41,399 nucleotides of DNA from an uncultured Alphaproteobacteria bacterium (GCA_902611415.1 CACLZM010000009.1:1-41399), one strand, 5' to 3'. Positions 24,926-34,128 are shown, counted from the first letter of the stretch. Program-made: numbers and translations. Notes: a model not told the origin generated them from the sequence alone.

Positions 24926-27337
24926 ATGGCTAATTATAAGGTTTTTGTTGTATTTATTGCTACTATTTTCATTTGGGGGTGTTCAAAGACACCCATGCCA
25001 ATTGTAAAAGAAGAAGTCCAGCTTTCATCCCAAAAGGATTTAGAGTATCTCAAACAAACATCTGAAAGTGCCCCTTTAGAAATTGATCTTTACCAGGCTA
25101 TTGCGATCGCAATCAAAAATAACCGTGATTTACGATTGAATCTGATGGACTCGGCGTTAAGTCAGGGCCAAATTGATGTGGTCAAGTTTGATATGTTGCC
25201 TAAACTATCAATCAACGCAGGTTATAAAGTTTTAGAAAAACACCCCGCTTCAACGAGTGTTAATATGAGTTCTGAAAAAGACAGCGCTGGAAATGATATC
25301 ACTGGTACAGAAAATACAGCTGCAGAAGCTATAGCTGATAGCCCTACTTATACACTTTCACAACAAACACCCTCAAATTCGTATGATATAGGTTTCACTT
25401 GGAATGCATTAGACTTTGGTTTGTCTTATGTCAGAGCAGGTCAGCAAGCTAACAAATATTTAATTTCAAAAGAGTTAGAACGTAAGGCCATTCATAATTT
25501 AACAAAAGAAGTTATTTATGCCTATTGGAAGACACTTTCTGCTGACGAGCTATTAAGTCAAATAAATCCTTTAATGGATAGGGTTAATGCGGCTTTAGAT
25601 GATTATGAATATATTGAAGAGCTTTTAATTAGTTCGCCTATGGATGCTTTATTATACCAAAAAGAATTACTGGATGTTTTACAAATTTTAAATACACAGC
25701 GTCGAGCTTTAATGGACTCTCGCGCACAGTTATCTAAATTAATGGGACTATTACCAAATCAAGAATATATTTTAATCAAAACAGAACAGCCTCTAACGGA
25801 GTTAAACATGTCTCTAGAAGAGCAAGAAGAGGCAGCGTTGTTTTCAAGACCAGAACTTTTAGAGGTCAGATACCAAGAAAAAGTCACAGCTCAAGAAGCA
25901 AAAGCATCGATGCTATCTTTGTTTCCATCGCTTCAATTTAACGCCACATGGACTTATGACTCTAATAAGTATTTGTTAAATAAAGATAATGTTGAATACG
26001 GTGCTGTTTTTGGCGCCAATTTATTGAATATTTTTCAAGCAAGTAACATCAATGACATAAATCAAATTAATGAAAAACTGATTGAAGAACAAAGATTAGC
26101 TGTTTCAATGGCTGTTTTATCTCAAGTCCATATTGCTAATATCAACTACGCACAAAGTTTAAGAGAATACAGTAACGCCAAACACTACCTTAGTGTTGCT
26201 AAGAGAATTAATGATTTAATTTCAAATGCTCAAAAAATTTCTCGTTTTGGAGAATTAGAAATGATCAGAGAAGAAGCAAGCCTGCTTGTTTCGCAATTGA
26301 GAAATGACATTGCATATGCTGAATTACAATATAGCCTGGGAACGTTGTATTCATCTGTGGGAATGAACTTTACCCCAGAAAATTTATCTCAAATCAGTGA
26401 TAATGAACTAGCACTAGCTCTTAAAGAAAACTTAAATCGTTGGACAAAAAAATATAATTCGTTTGTAACTATACCAATAAACGAACAAAATCCTGTTCTT
26501 GTTCAATCAGCAAAAATAGTCGAAGAGAATGTGAATTTATCAAATTATGATTTCGTGGATTTTATATTTCAATTTGATGAGAAAACATTTTATTTAGAGG
26601 GTAGTGGCAAAACTAGATACAGTGTAAAAATGGCGAATGGGGAAGCTTTACCGTCATGGCTCGTATTTCTTCCTTCACAACATACATTTGTTGCTAGTCC
26701 GCCATTTGCTATGGGATCATTAGATTTAATAGTTGAAGCAAGTAACGATATTACAAATATTTCTGATACATTTACACTTAGTTGGAATACAAATAATTTG
26801 CGCCCTGAAAACATACCTGAAGAAAAAATTAATGAAGATCTATTAAATGAATTAAACGAGATACTTGAAGCAAAACTTAAAAATATCATAATCTTTAACG
26901 AGGAAGTAAATGAAGAACAGCTTGACTCTTTAATAGCAGCTCTAAATTTTAAAGAGCAACAAAATTTAGAGAACACTTCTGATATAATCCTCGATTCAAG
27001 TTTCAAAATTAAATCTAAGCCTAAGCCTAATAAAAACGTTTTAATTGCTGCTCTTAATGACAGTCTCGGAAGTCAAATTGAATCAATGACTTCTTATGAT
27101 CCCAATCAATCAGCGTTTATTCAAATTGGTGCTTTTAAAAAAGAAAAAGTCTCAAAAATTGTTGCTGATGATGTAGCAAAAAAAATAGGCACACGCGTAG
27201 AAGTCAGGCCAACATTAGTTTCAGATCCAGTAATGTACAGGATTTTAGTTGGGCCTGAACATAAAGATCAAATTGTAAATGTTATCGCCGATATCATGGA
27301 ACTAGGGATATCAGATTATTTTTTAACACAAGGATAA
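24926..27337 (+). CDS. TolC-family outer-membrane lipoprotein with dystroglycan-like and SPOR domains
   Basis: Using the ATG at 24926 (GGGG-type site just before it) gives 803 residues with a lipoprotein signal ending IFIWGC (C19). An upstream in-frame ATG at 24890 would put 12 extra residues before this signal and is less likely. The TolC/OEP domain (about 50-480) shows two coiled helical repeats starting LYQAIAIAIKNNRDLRLNL. A dystroglycan/cadherin-like domain follows (about 550-620; GEALPSWLVFLPS, FTLSW), then a helical acidic linker and a C-terminal SPOR domain (about 722-803; SAFIQIGAFKKEK, YRILVGP). SPOR domains bind denuded peptidoglycan. Normal TolC proteins stop at about 450 residues. 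It is divergent from the giant gene and probably provides its outer-membrane exit. Confidence 0.9.
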   Translation: MANYKVFVVFIATIFIWGCSKTPMPIVKEEVQLSSQKDLEYLKQTSESAPLEIDLYQAIAIAIKNNRDLRLNLMDSALSQGQIDVVKFDMLPKLSINAGYKVLEKHPASTSVNMSSEKDSAGNDITGTENTAAEAIADSPTYTLSQQTPSNSYDIGFTWNALDFGLSYVRAGQQANKYLISKELERKAIHNLTKEVIYAYWKTLSADELLSQINPLMDRVNAALDDYEYIEELLISSPMDALLYQKELLDVLQILNTQRRALMDSRAQLSKLMGLLPNQEYILIKTEQPLTELNMSLEEQEEAALFSRPELLEVRYQEKVTAQEAKASMLSLFPSLQFNATWTYDSNKYLLNKDNVEYGAVFGANLLNIFQASNINDINQINEKLIEEQRLAVSMAVLSQVHIANINYAQSLREYSNAKHYLSVAKRINDLISNAQKISRFGELEMIREEASLLVSQLRNDIAYAELQYSLGTLYSSVGMNFTPENLSQISDNELALALKENLNRWTKKYNSFVTIPINEQNPVLVQSAKIVEENVNLSNYDFVDFIFQFDEKTFYLEGSGKTRYSVKMANGEALPSWLVFLPSQHTFVASPPFAMGSLDLIVEASNDITNISDTFTLSWNTNNLRPENIPEEKINEDLLNELNEILEAKLKNIIIFNEEVNEEQLDSLIAALNFKEQQNLENTSDIILDSSFKIKSKPKPNKNVLIAALNDSLGSQIESMTSYDPNQSAFIQIGAFKKEKVSKIVADDVAKKIGTRVEVRPTLVSDPVMYRILVGPEHKDQIVNVIADIMELGISDYFLTQG

Positions 27338-27345
27338 ATTGACAA

Positions 27346-27732
27346 GTGAACGAGGATGAAGCCAAGGAAATTTTTAATTATCTTTTAAAAGATCATAATT
27401 TAGATAAATTTTTAGAATTTTGTACTGATGATATTAAATTTATATTGCACCCAAAGCATGTTGCAGCAGGGGAGTATGACCGAAAAACTATTTATGACCT
27501 TTTTGCTCATCTTGCAAAATCTTTTCCCAACTGGGGTGAAGCCATTGATGAGATTTATCATGATCAAGAAAAAAAAGTTTTTATTATTATTTCAAAAGGT
27601 AATTCTTCAACAATAACAGATATTTGGGATATCCAATTTGCCCATTATAATGATGATGGAAAAATATTTAAAGTAGAAGACCGGATAGACACTCTTCACC
27701 TTGCCGAAGGCAATGTCGGCCCTAGAATTTAA
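27346..27732 (+). CDS. NTF2/SnoaL-like protein
   Basis: This 128-residue soluble protein has an NTF2-like cone-fold pattern: an N-terminal helix pair ([21 protein letters not shown]), then [12 protein letters not shown], a helix with [14 protein letters not shown], and C-terminal strands ending [10 protein letters not shown]. Family members include small-molecule isomerases, cyclases and pure binding proteins, so no reaction is assigned. The start is GTG, 8 bases after the TolC-like stop, so it may share that transcript. Its 3' end overlaps the convergent argG by 11 bases. Confidence 0.72.
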   Translation: MNEDEAKEIFNYLLKDHNLDKFLEFCTDDIKFILHPKHVAAGEYDRKTIYDLFAHLAKSFPNWGEAIDEIYHDQEKKVFIIISKGNSSTITDIWDIQFAHYNDDGKIFKVEDRIDTLHLAEGNVGPRI

Positions 27733-28915
27733 TTTTATTTTTTTTTAGCCTTAGTGCGTTAAGTTTTATAAAACCCTCTGCATCACGTTGATCGTAATTA
27801 GAACTTTCAAATGTTGCAAGATTTTCGTCATATAAGCTATTAGGCGACTGTCTTCCAATGACAATCACGTTACCTTTGTATAGCACAAGTTTTACTTGGC
27901 CATTTACTCTTTTCTGCGTTGCGTCAATTGCCTTTTGCATCATCACTCTTTCTGGAGCAAACCAATATCCATTATAAACTAATCTTGCATATTTAGGCAT
28001 GAGTTCATCTTTAGTAAAAACCTCTTCTCTATCAAGTGTTATGCTTTCCATTGCTCTATGTGCTTTAAGAAGAATTGTACCGCCAGGTGTTTCATATACA
28101 CCGCGTGATTTAATTCCTACGTACCTATTTTCTACAATATCCACTCTTCCAATTCCATTTGATGCTCCTAATTTATTTAACTTTTCTAATAAATTGAAAG
28201 GGGATAATTTTTTACCATTGATAGCAATTGGGTCGCCATTTTTAAATTGAATAGTTACCACTTTCTCTTTGTTTGGTGCTGACTGAGGGCTTTTTGAAAT
28301 TCCAAAAACATTTTCAGGTGGTCTTTTCCAAGGGTCTTCAAGGATTTTTCCTTCAGCAGATCGATGAAGAATATTTGCATCAACACTATAAGGGGACTCC
28401 TTTTTATTGTGTTTCATGATAGGGATTTTGTTTTTATTTGCAAATTCCAACAGTTTAGTTCTTGATGATAAATCCCACTCTCTCCAAGGTGCAATCACTT
28501 TTATTTTAGGATCTAAGGCATAGTATGAAAATTCAAATCTTACTTGGTCATTTCCTTTACCTGTTGCTCCATGAGACACGGCATTAGCTTTTTCTTTTTT
28601 TGCAATTTCAATTTGTCTTTTAGCAATTAACGGCCGTGCAATTGATGTACCTAGAAGATACTCACCCTCGTAAATTGTATTACAACGAAACATGGGAAAA
28701 ACATAATCTCGAACAAATTCTTCTTTTAAATTTTCTATATATATTTTCTTTGCGCCAAGTTTTTTTGCTTTAATTTTTGCTTCAGTTAATTCTGAGCCTT
28801 GACCAAGATCCGCTGCATAAGCGATGACATCTGCGTTATATTCAGTTTGCAGCCATTTCAGTATGACACTTGTGTCCAATCCACCTGAGTAGGCTAAAAC
28901 AATTTTATTTTTCAT
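27722..28915 (-). CDS. argG: Argininosuccinate synthase
   Basis: This 397-residue enzyme joins citrulline and aspartate using ATP to form argininosuccinate in arginine synthesis. The ATP pyrophosphatase P-loop AYSGGLDTS is at residues 8-16. Other signatures are [13 protein letters not shown], the APWREWD segment and the substrate-binding [13 protein letters not shown]. Length is normal. The ATG lies 3 bases after the IalB-like stop, so the two genes are probably cotranscribed from upstream of 29394. It is a typical housekeeping gene at the right border of the secretion locus. Confidence 0.97.
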   Translation of the reverse strand: MKNKIVLAYSGGLDTSVILKWLQTEYNADVIAYAADLGQGSELTEAKIKAKKLGAKKIYIENLKEEFVRDYVFPMFRCNTIYEGEYLLGTSIARPLIAKRQIEIAKKEKANAVSHGATGKGNDQVRFEFSYYALDPKIKVIAPWREWDLSSRTKLLEFANKNKIPIMKHNKKESPYSVDANILHRSAEGKILEDPWKRPPENVFGISKSPQSAPNKEKVVTIQFKNGDPIAINGKKLSPFNLLEKLNKLGASNGIGRVDIVENRYVGIKSRGVYETPGGTILLKAHRAMESITLDREEVFTKDELMPKYARLVYNGYWFAPERVMMQKAIDATQKRVNGQVKLVLYKGNVIVIGRQSPNSLYDENLATFESSNYDQRDAEGFIKLNALRLKKNKIKF

Positions 28916-28917
28916 TT

Positions 28918-29394
28918 TTAGCAGTCTTGTTGAAGAGAATTATACGCGTTAGTAAAACCAATTAACGTGTATGTGTCTGTTGTCTCTGTACCTCTTTTAG
29001 AATACCCGACAACTGTCATTTTTTTACCAGCTTTTAAAGCTTTAATGATGACAGTGTCATCTGCCATCGACCAAGCAGAATCATCCTCTCCAAAAAATTG
29101 ATAATTTTTAGAGTCAATAGTAACTTTAACATATTTTTTTGAGTCATATGGATAGCCAGCGTCTATTCTCACATATTCAGCTGCACCATCTTTAAATACA
29201 TAAAAAATTACTGCTCCTCTATTGGTATAGTCACCTTTTTCTGATGTAGGTACTTGAAAAATTGAACATGTTTTGTTGTTTATTTTTTTAAAGGACCACT
29301 TGCCATGCTCAAAGTCAATGGAGTGACTGGCAAACAAATTAGTCATTAAAAAAAATAAGCATAAAGTTAAGTACGATAATTTTTGTTTAAACAT
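28918..29394 (-). CDS. Invasion-associated locus B (IalB)-like exported protein
   Basis: This 158-residue protein has a signal peptide (to about residue 22, ending LFASHS). It then shows the IalB pattern: [67 protein letters not shown], and a terminal cysteine likely paired with the early one. IalB-family proteins are common in alphaproteobacteria; most are periplasmic and of unknown role despite the name. It precedes argG and is divergent from the sigma factor gene, with about 80 bases between starts, so the sigma factor could influence its promoter. Confidence 0.8.
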   Translation of the reverse strand: MFKQKLSYLTLCLFFLMTNLFASHSIDFEHGKWSFKKINNKTCSIFQVPTSEKGDYTNRGAVIFYVFKDGAAEYVRIDAGYPYDSKKYVKVTIDSKNYQFFGEDDSAWSMADDTVIIKALKAGKKMTVVGYSKRGTETTDTYTLIGFTNAYNSLQQDC

Positions 29395-29473
29395 GGTGTT
29401 TTGATGTCAGAGAATATACCAATTAAGATTGATTTTTAAAATAATAAATGGAAAAATGTATTTGGAGAGATTG

Positions 29474-30070
29474 ATGGTAAAAGTTAAAAATCCCTTTGTG
29501 GAAGCGCTTCAGAATATTGCTGAAAGGCAAGATATTGGGAGTTTTAAAAAAATTTTTGATTATTTTGGTCCAAGGCTTAAATCTTTTTTAATGAAGTCAG
29601 GCGCAGATGATGCAGTCGCTGAAGAAATAATTCAAGAAACCATGACTATTATTTGGACTAAAGCTGATTATTATGACCCGTCAGTGGCTTCACCCAGCAC
29701 ATGGATTTATACTATCGCTCGGAACAAGAAAATAGATATTTTAAGAAAAACTAGAAAAGCAGTCTTGGAGGACATTGAGACTGCCATTTTACCTCCTGTT
29801 GAGTCTAAAGCAGATGAAAATATAGAACATGACCAAAAATTTGAAATGGTGGCACAATATTTAGATGACCTTCCAAAAGATCAACTAGATCTGCTAAAAA
29901 TGAATTTCTTTGAGGAAAAATCACATGGTGAAATCGCTGAGATCACTAAAATCCCATTAGGCACTGTAAAATCAAGAATTCGTCTAGCATTAGAGAAGAT
30001 CCGCGGCAAATTGGAACAAGACGGCAATATGGTTAATCTAAATAATGATAGTGGAAGTATGGTTAACTGA
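29474..30070 (+). CDS. ECF sigma factor, RpoE/ECF11-like
   Basis: This 198-residue protein has region 2 (about 18-85; GPRLKSFLMKSGADDAVAEEI, IIWTKADYYDP, STWIYTIARNKKIDILRK) and region 4 (about 127-180; LDDLPKDQLDLLKMNFFEEK, HGEIAEITKIPLGTVKSRI). The ATG at 29474 follows GGAG by 6 bases; upstream in-frame TTG and ATG codons lack this site. Pairing with a ChrR-like cupin gene (TGATG junction) puts it with the group that answers singlet oxygen and other oxidative stress in alphaproteobacteria. I found no convincing copy of the usual TGATC/CGTA-type autoregulatory promoter in the short upstream spacer. Confidence 0.92.
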   Translation: MVKVKNPFVEALQNIAERQDIGSFKKIFDYFGPRLKSFLMKSGADDAVAEEIIQETMTIIWTKADYYDPSVASPSTWIYTIARNKKIDILRKTRKAVLEDIETAILPPVESKADENIEHDQKFEMVAQYLDDLPKDQLDLLKMNFFEEKSHGEIAEITKIPLGTVKSRIRLALEKIRGKLEQDGNMVNLNNDSGSMVN

Positions 30071-30684
30071 TGACATTCGAAATTCTTAGCACTCCAGTAA
30101 ATTCACCTGCGAGTCTTATTTTTCAACAATGTTTAGCTGAAGTTGATCCTGAAAATAGGTCTCTTAATTCTGCGATGAATGAGGTGGGCGGATATTTTTT
30201 AGATAGGGCTGCTGCGTCACCAATGTCCAAAGAATTATGGAATAAAGTTATAGATAAAACTAATAATGAAAAATCAGTACCTCAAATTAACGAAGAACAT
30301 GATCCTTTGTTAAGTCAGTTACCAGTAACTCTGAGATCTCATTTAAGAAATAAAAATATAAAATGGAAATCTTTTAAAGATGTTAAGGTTGCTTCAATAC
30401 TTCCTAAGGACAATAATGAAAAACTAGAACTCATCCATGTAATGCCTGGAGCAAAAATTCCTCAGCACACACATGAAGGCAATGAAAGTTTTTTAGTTTT
30501 GCACGGCTCCTATAGTGATGAGTATGGCAATTACAAACAAGGTTCTGTACAAGTAAGAAGTGATGATCATAATCATACACCTGTTGGTGATGCAAAAACT
30601 GGTTGTATCGGACTTGCTTACACTCACGGTAAAATTAAATTCTCCGGTAAATTTGGTAAACTACTAAATTTAATCGCTAACTAA
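30070..30684 (+). CDS. ChrR-like cupin anti-sigma factor lacking the usual N-terminal zinc motif
   Basis: This 204-residue protein has an N-terminal helical part (about 1-85) aligning with the ChrR anti-sigma domain through the VGGYFLDRAA segment. A cupin follows (about 100-200) with metal ligands visible as HTHEGNE (H133, H135, E139) and HTP (H169). In ChrR the N-terminal domain binds zinc through an HxxxCxxC motif just before VGG; here the equivalent stretch is LAEVDPENRSL, without those Cys or His. It probably binds the sigma factor from the overlapping gene. A plain cupin regulator is the alternative. Confidence 0.83.
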   Translation: MTFEILSTPVNSPASLIFQQCLAEVDPENRSLNSAMNEVGGYFLDRAAASPMSKELWNKVIDKTNNEKSVPQINEEHDPLLSQLPVTLRSHLRNKNIKWKSFKDVKVASILPKDNNEKLELIHVMPGAKIPQHTHEGNESFLVLHGSYSDEYGNYKQGSVQVRSDDHNHTPVGDAKTGCIGLAYTHGKIKFSGKFGKLLNLIAN

Positions 30685-30690
30685 TTTTAA

Positions 30691-31089
30691 TTACAAAATA
30701 TATAGAATATGTGCTGGAGCAATACCGGCTGTTAGTATTAACCTTAAAATAAAATAATCAGTTTTAATTATTTTTTCTTTGAAATAAAAAAAGAAATCAA
30801 AGCATAAAACTATAAAATAACCTGCTATAAAAAGCCCAATAGTTTCATCAAATTTTAAGTCAAATGCTAAAACCAAAAATGCATAAACAGCTGGGCAAAC
30901 ACTAAACAAAATTGAAATATTATTTTTTGATTGAAGATAAACGCCCCAATAAACAGCACCTAAAAATGACATTATGACTGCAGAGTAATAAACGAACATA
31001 TTTTTATCAAAATCAAGAAATATTAAATCGATATTGTAAAAACAAAGATAAAAAGGAATTAAACCAGGAATACCTATAAGGTAAATCAT
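30691..31089 (-). CDS. DUF3429 membrane protein
   Basis: This 132-residue protein has four hydrophobic segments. IGIPGLIPFYLCF, then VIMSFLGAVYWGVYL, are hallmarks of the DUF3429/TMEM69 family; function is unknown. It overlaps the pterin dehydratase gene by 4 bases (ATGA) and is the last gene of the three-gene minus-strand operon. Its stop lies 6 bases from the convergent stop of the cupin gene. Confidence 0.8.
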   Translation of the reverse strand: MIYLIGIPGLIPFYLCFYNIDLIFLDFDKNMFVYYSAVIMSFLGAVYWGVYLQSKNNISILFSVCPAVYAFLVLAFDLKFDETIGLFIAGYFIVLCFDFFFYFKEKIIKTDYFILRLILTAGIAPAHILYIL

Positions 31090-31328
31090 TCTTGATAAAG
31101 TTTATCGATTTGCTCTGCTAAATCTAGATCTCTTTGAGTAACTTTTTGAACATCGTGCGAAATCAGAGAGATGGTAACAGTTCCGTAGTCTAAAATAATT
31201 TGGGGATGGTGGTTTTTTTTCTCAGATAACATTGCCACTTGGCTAGTAAAGGCAAAGCTTTTTCTGTAATTTTTAAATTCAAAAGTTTTTGTTAATCTAC
31301 CTTTATTATCTTTTGGCCAATCAGTCAT
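31086..31328 (-). CDS. Pterin-4a-carbinolamine dehydratase
   Basis: This 80-residue protein contains the active-site pattern NHHPQ (H40, H41, P42), then Y48, and SHDVQKVTQRDLDLA (H58, D59). The enzyme recycles 4a-hydroxy-tetrahydrobiopterin after aromatic amino-acid hydroxylation. It is shorter at the N-terminus than many homologues (about 95-110), but the catalytic part is complete. No hydroxylase gene is in the window. Its ATG is 3 bases after the aldo/keto reductase stop. Confidence 0.88.
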   Translation of the reverse strand: MTDWPKDNKGRLTKTFEFKNYRKSFAFTSQVAMLSEKKNHHPQIILDYGTVTISLISHDVQKVTQRDLDLAEQIDKLYQE

Positions 31329-31331
31329 AGC

Positions 31332-32369
31332 TTAAGGTGCTGGTGATGGATTGTTTTCATGTACATCATTAATTTCATCAATTATTTCTTTTGATAATTC
31401 TATATCTACTGAATTTATATTTTCTTTCAGCTGATCCATTTTTGTTGCACCAATAATATTACTTGTGACAAAGTCTTGTTGATTAACAAATGCAAGTGAC
31501 AATTCAGTAGGGGTTAGCCCGTTATCCTCTGCAATTTTACAGTATTGCTCTGTAGCAACAACTGATCTCTCATTGGTGTACCTTGTCCAATCTTCCCAAA
31601 TTGTTAATCGAGCACCATCTGGTTTTTTGGAGTTTCTGTATTTTCCAGTTAACACACCACAAGCTAAGGGAGAATAAGCTAACAAACCTACCTGATCTCT
31701 AATGGATATTTCAGACATACCTACTTCATACGTTCTGTTTAATAGACTATATGGATTTTGAACAGACATGACTCTTGGTAGGTTTTTATATTTAGACAAG
31801 TTGATGTAATTGGATAAGCCATAAGGAGTTTCATTAGATAAACCTAGATATCTAATCTTACCTTGATCAATAAATTTTTTTGCTGTCTCTAAAATTTCTT
31901 CAAAGGGAGTCCATTCTTTTTCTTCTTTATAATTTTTATATCCCAGCCTCCCAAAAAAATTTGTTTTTCTCTCTGGCCAATGTAGTTGATAAAGATCAAT
32001 GTAATCTGTTTGTAATCTTTGTAGGCTTCCCTCTAATGCTTCGGTGAAATGTTTTTCGTTAAATTGGAGGCCACCTCCTCTAATCCATCTTACATCAGGA
32101 CCAGCAACCTTTGACGCTAGTATTACCTTCTCTCTATTATTTTTTTGTTTAAACCAATTACCAATTATTTTTTCAGTGGCACCATATGTTTTTTCTTTTC
32201 CCTTAACTGAATAATATTCCGCGGTATCAAAGAAATTGACCCCTTTTTCCATAGAATAATCCATTTGCTCAAACGCCTCATTTTCTGTGTTTTGCTCTCC
32301 CCAGGTCATTGTACCAAGGCAAATAAGGCTAACTTGAAGGTTAGTATTTCCTAAGGGTTTGAATTTCAT
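31332..32369 (-). CDS. Aldo/keto reductase (Tas-like)
   Basis: This 345-residue NADPH-dependent oxidoreductase has a TIM-barrel fold. It shows VSLICLGTMTWGEQN, NFFDTAEYY (catalytic Asp and Tyr), VILASKVAG (Lys) and DLYQLHWPER (His), which together give the AKR tetrad, plus NIIGATKMDQLKENI near the cofactor site. The extended loop between the His and the next strand resembles Tas/YajO-type members. Substrate is unknown. It is first in an operon with the pterin dehydratase and DUF3429 genes, and divergent from the BI-1 gene. Confidence 0.93.
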   Translation of the reverse strand: MKFKPLGNTNLQVSLICLGTMTWGEQNTENEAFEQMDYSMEKGVNFFDTAEYYSVKGKEKTYGATEKIIGNWFKQKNNREKVILASKVAGPDVRWIRGGGLQFNEKHFTEALEGSLQRLQTDYIDLYQLHWPERKTNFFGRLGYKNYKEEKEWTPFEEILETAKKFIDQGKIRYLGLSNETPYGLSNYINLSKYKNLPRVMSVQNPYSLLNRTYEVGMSEISIRDQVGLLAYSPLACGVLTGKYRNSKKPDGARLTIWEDWTRYTNERSVVATEQYCKIAEDNGLTPTELSLAFVNQQDFVTSNIIGATKMDQLKENINSVDIELSKEIIDEINDVHENNPSPAP

Positions 32370-32440
32370 AAAAGATTCATACGGTTTTACTTGAAAAATA
32401 TCAAGATAATAGCCATATTAAAAATAATTAAGGAGAAATA

Positions 32441-33148
32441 ATGGTCGAATTAAAACAAAATACATATTCGCAGTCACAATCTACAGTTATAGATCAGGGC
32501 TTAAGAGATTATATGATGAAAGTCTATAATTACATGACCTCTGGTTTAGCGATAAGTGGTTTAGTGGCATGGGGATTTTCTCAGTCTCCTACTTTAATGG
32601 GGGCTATTTATGGAACTGCACTTCAATGGGTTGTAATGCTCGCTCCACTTGGATTTATTTTCTTTTTAGGTGCAAGATTACAAAAAATGTCTACCTCTGC
32701 AGCTCAAATGACATTTTGGGCCTTCGCCGCTGTGATGGGAATTTCATTGTCTTATATATTTATAGTTTTCACTGGCGTCAGCATTGTTAGAGTATTTTTA
32801 ATCACAAGCTGCACGTTCGCTGCGATGAGCATCTATGGATATTCAACTAAAAGAGATTTAACCAAGTTTGGTTCATTTCTTATAATGGGGCTCATTGGAA
32901 TTATTATTGCTAGTATTGTAAATATATTTTTACAAAGTTCAGCTATGCAATTTGTAATTTCTTGTGTGGGTGTTTTAGTGTTTGTGGGTTTAACTGCTTA
33001 CGATACTCAAAGAATTAAATCAACGTATTATCAAGTTGCTGGAACTGCTTTTGCAGGAAAAGCTGCAATCATGGGTGCACTGACATTATACTTAGACTTT
33101 ATAAACCTATTCATAATGTTGATGCAATTATTTGGTCAAAGAAGATAA
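32441..33148 (+). CDS. Bax inhibitor-1/YccA family membrane protein
   Basis: This 235-residue protein has about seven transmembrane helices. Family features are the DQGLRDYMMKVYNYMTSGL start, the FVGLTAYDTQRIK segment (acidic residue of the proton/calcium-leak pore), and YLDFINLFIMLMQLFG near the C-terminus. Bacterial members include YbhL and YetJ; YetJ leaks calcium in a pH-dependent way. An AAGGAG ribosome site lies at 32430-32435, five bases before the ATG. A strong terminator follows. Confidence 0.94.
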   Translation: MVELKQNTYSQSQSTVIDQGLRDYMMKVYNYMTSGLAISGLVAWGFSQSPTLMGAIYGTALQWVVMLAPLGFIFFLGARLQKMSTSAAQMTFWAFAAVMGISLSYIFIVFTGVSIVRVFLITSCTFAAMSIYGYSTKRDLTKFGSFLIMGLIGIIIASIVNIFLQSSAMQFVISCVGVLVFVGLTAYDTQRIKSTYYQVAGTAFAGKAAIMGALTLYLDFINLFIMLMQLFGQRR

Positions 33149-33169
33149 ATAAATTTCAAATTTAATTAT

Positions 33170-33198
33170 AAGGGGTCGTTATTGGCCCCTTTTTTTTT
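33170..33198 (+). terminator. Intrinsic terminator after the BI-1 gene
   Basis: AAGGGGTC (33170-33177) pairs with GGCCCCTT (33184-33191) around a six-base loop, with one G-T pair. The stem merges into a run of nine T (33190-33198). It ends transcription 22 bases after the BI-1 stop and before the EamA gene. Confidence 0.88.
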
Positions 33199-33243
33199 CT
33201 AATTTAACATATCATTTTTTTAATTTGTCATTAAGATCCTCGC

Positions 33244-34128
33244 GTGATTGGATACATCTTAGCAATTGGTGCCGCAGCTACGTGGTCTATGGTTGCTTTA
33301 TCAGCAACTAGAATTGTAAGATATTTTGGAAGTTATAATTATAATCTTTTAAGATTATTAGGAATAGTAGTACTTTTTTTACCCTACATTGTAGTTAATT
33401 GGGATCCGATTTATTTTAATAAATCAATTTTTATAGCAATATTTTTATCATCGGTAATTGGCATTATAATAGGAGACACATTTTTATTTATTTGCCTAAA
33501 AAGGCTTGGGCCTAGAAGGCAAGCTTTATTATTTTCTTTGCAAATACCCTTTACTATCATTTTAGCGGAAATATTTTTACAAACACTTCCATCTATGGTC
33601 GAGCTCTTCGGATGCTTTTTAATTTTTTTTGGAATTATAGTTGCAATACAATTTAATCGAACAATTCCTGATGATGACTTAGAAAACATTCAAGGAAACA
33701 AATATATTGGACTGATTGCTGGTGTTGGTCTAGCACTGTGTCAGGCTATTGGAATCATTCTTATGAAACCTGCGCTTGAGGTAACAGACCCTATCATTGT
33801 GTCTTATGTGAGAGTTTTAATTGCAGCGATATTGATGTTTTTTAGCTTAGGATTTCTGAAAAATAATAATCTTTTAGAAAGGATGAAAGATGTTAAAAAA
33901 ACTTTTTACAGTATTTTTCTTGGCTTTATGGGAATGGGCGTTGGAATGACTATGTTAATAATTGCTCTTAAAAATGGAGATCCTGGAATTATTTCAACTT
34001 TATCAAGCACAATGCCAATAATGATAATTCCGATATTATGGATTGTTACTAAAAATTATGCAGGGCATCTTGCAGTAATAGGCGCTACTCTAACTTGTTT
34101 TGGAGCGGGGGTAATTTTTTTAAATTAA
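33244..34128 (+). CDS. EamA/DMT-family transporter
   Basis: This 294-residue protein has about ten transmembrane helices in two EamA halves (about 1-135 and 150-294). Paired segments are GAAATWSMVALSATRIV and, in the second half, AGVGLALCQAIGIILMKPAL. Each half ends in a helix like CFLIFFGIIVAIQF or GATLTCFGAGVIFLN. DMT proteins export or import metabolites; the substrate cannot be told. The start is GTG at 33244, just after the terminator. Its stop overlaps the convergent HemY-like gene by 4 bases. Confidence 0.88.
   Translation: MIGYILAIGAAATWSMVALSATRIVRYFGSYNYNLLRLLGIVVLFLPYIVVNWDPIYFNKSIFIAIFLSSVIGIIIGDTFLFICLKRLGPRRQALLFSLQIPFTIILAEIFLQTLPSMVELFGCFLIFFGIIVAIQFNRTIPDDDLENIQGNKYIGLIAGVGLALCQAIGIILMKPALEVTDPIIVSYVRVLIAAILMFFSLGFLKNNNLLERMKDVKKTFYSIFLGFMGMGVGMTMLIIALKNGDPGIISTLSSTMPIMIIPILWIVTKNYAGHLAVIGATLTCFGAGVIFLN

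Noticed and set aside
29429-29473. Longer sigma-factor start at TTG 29429 or ATG 29456
   Set aside because: The added residues do not resemble region 1/2, and GGAG is spaced correctly only for the ATG at 29474.
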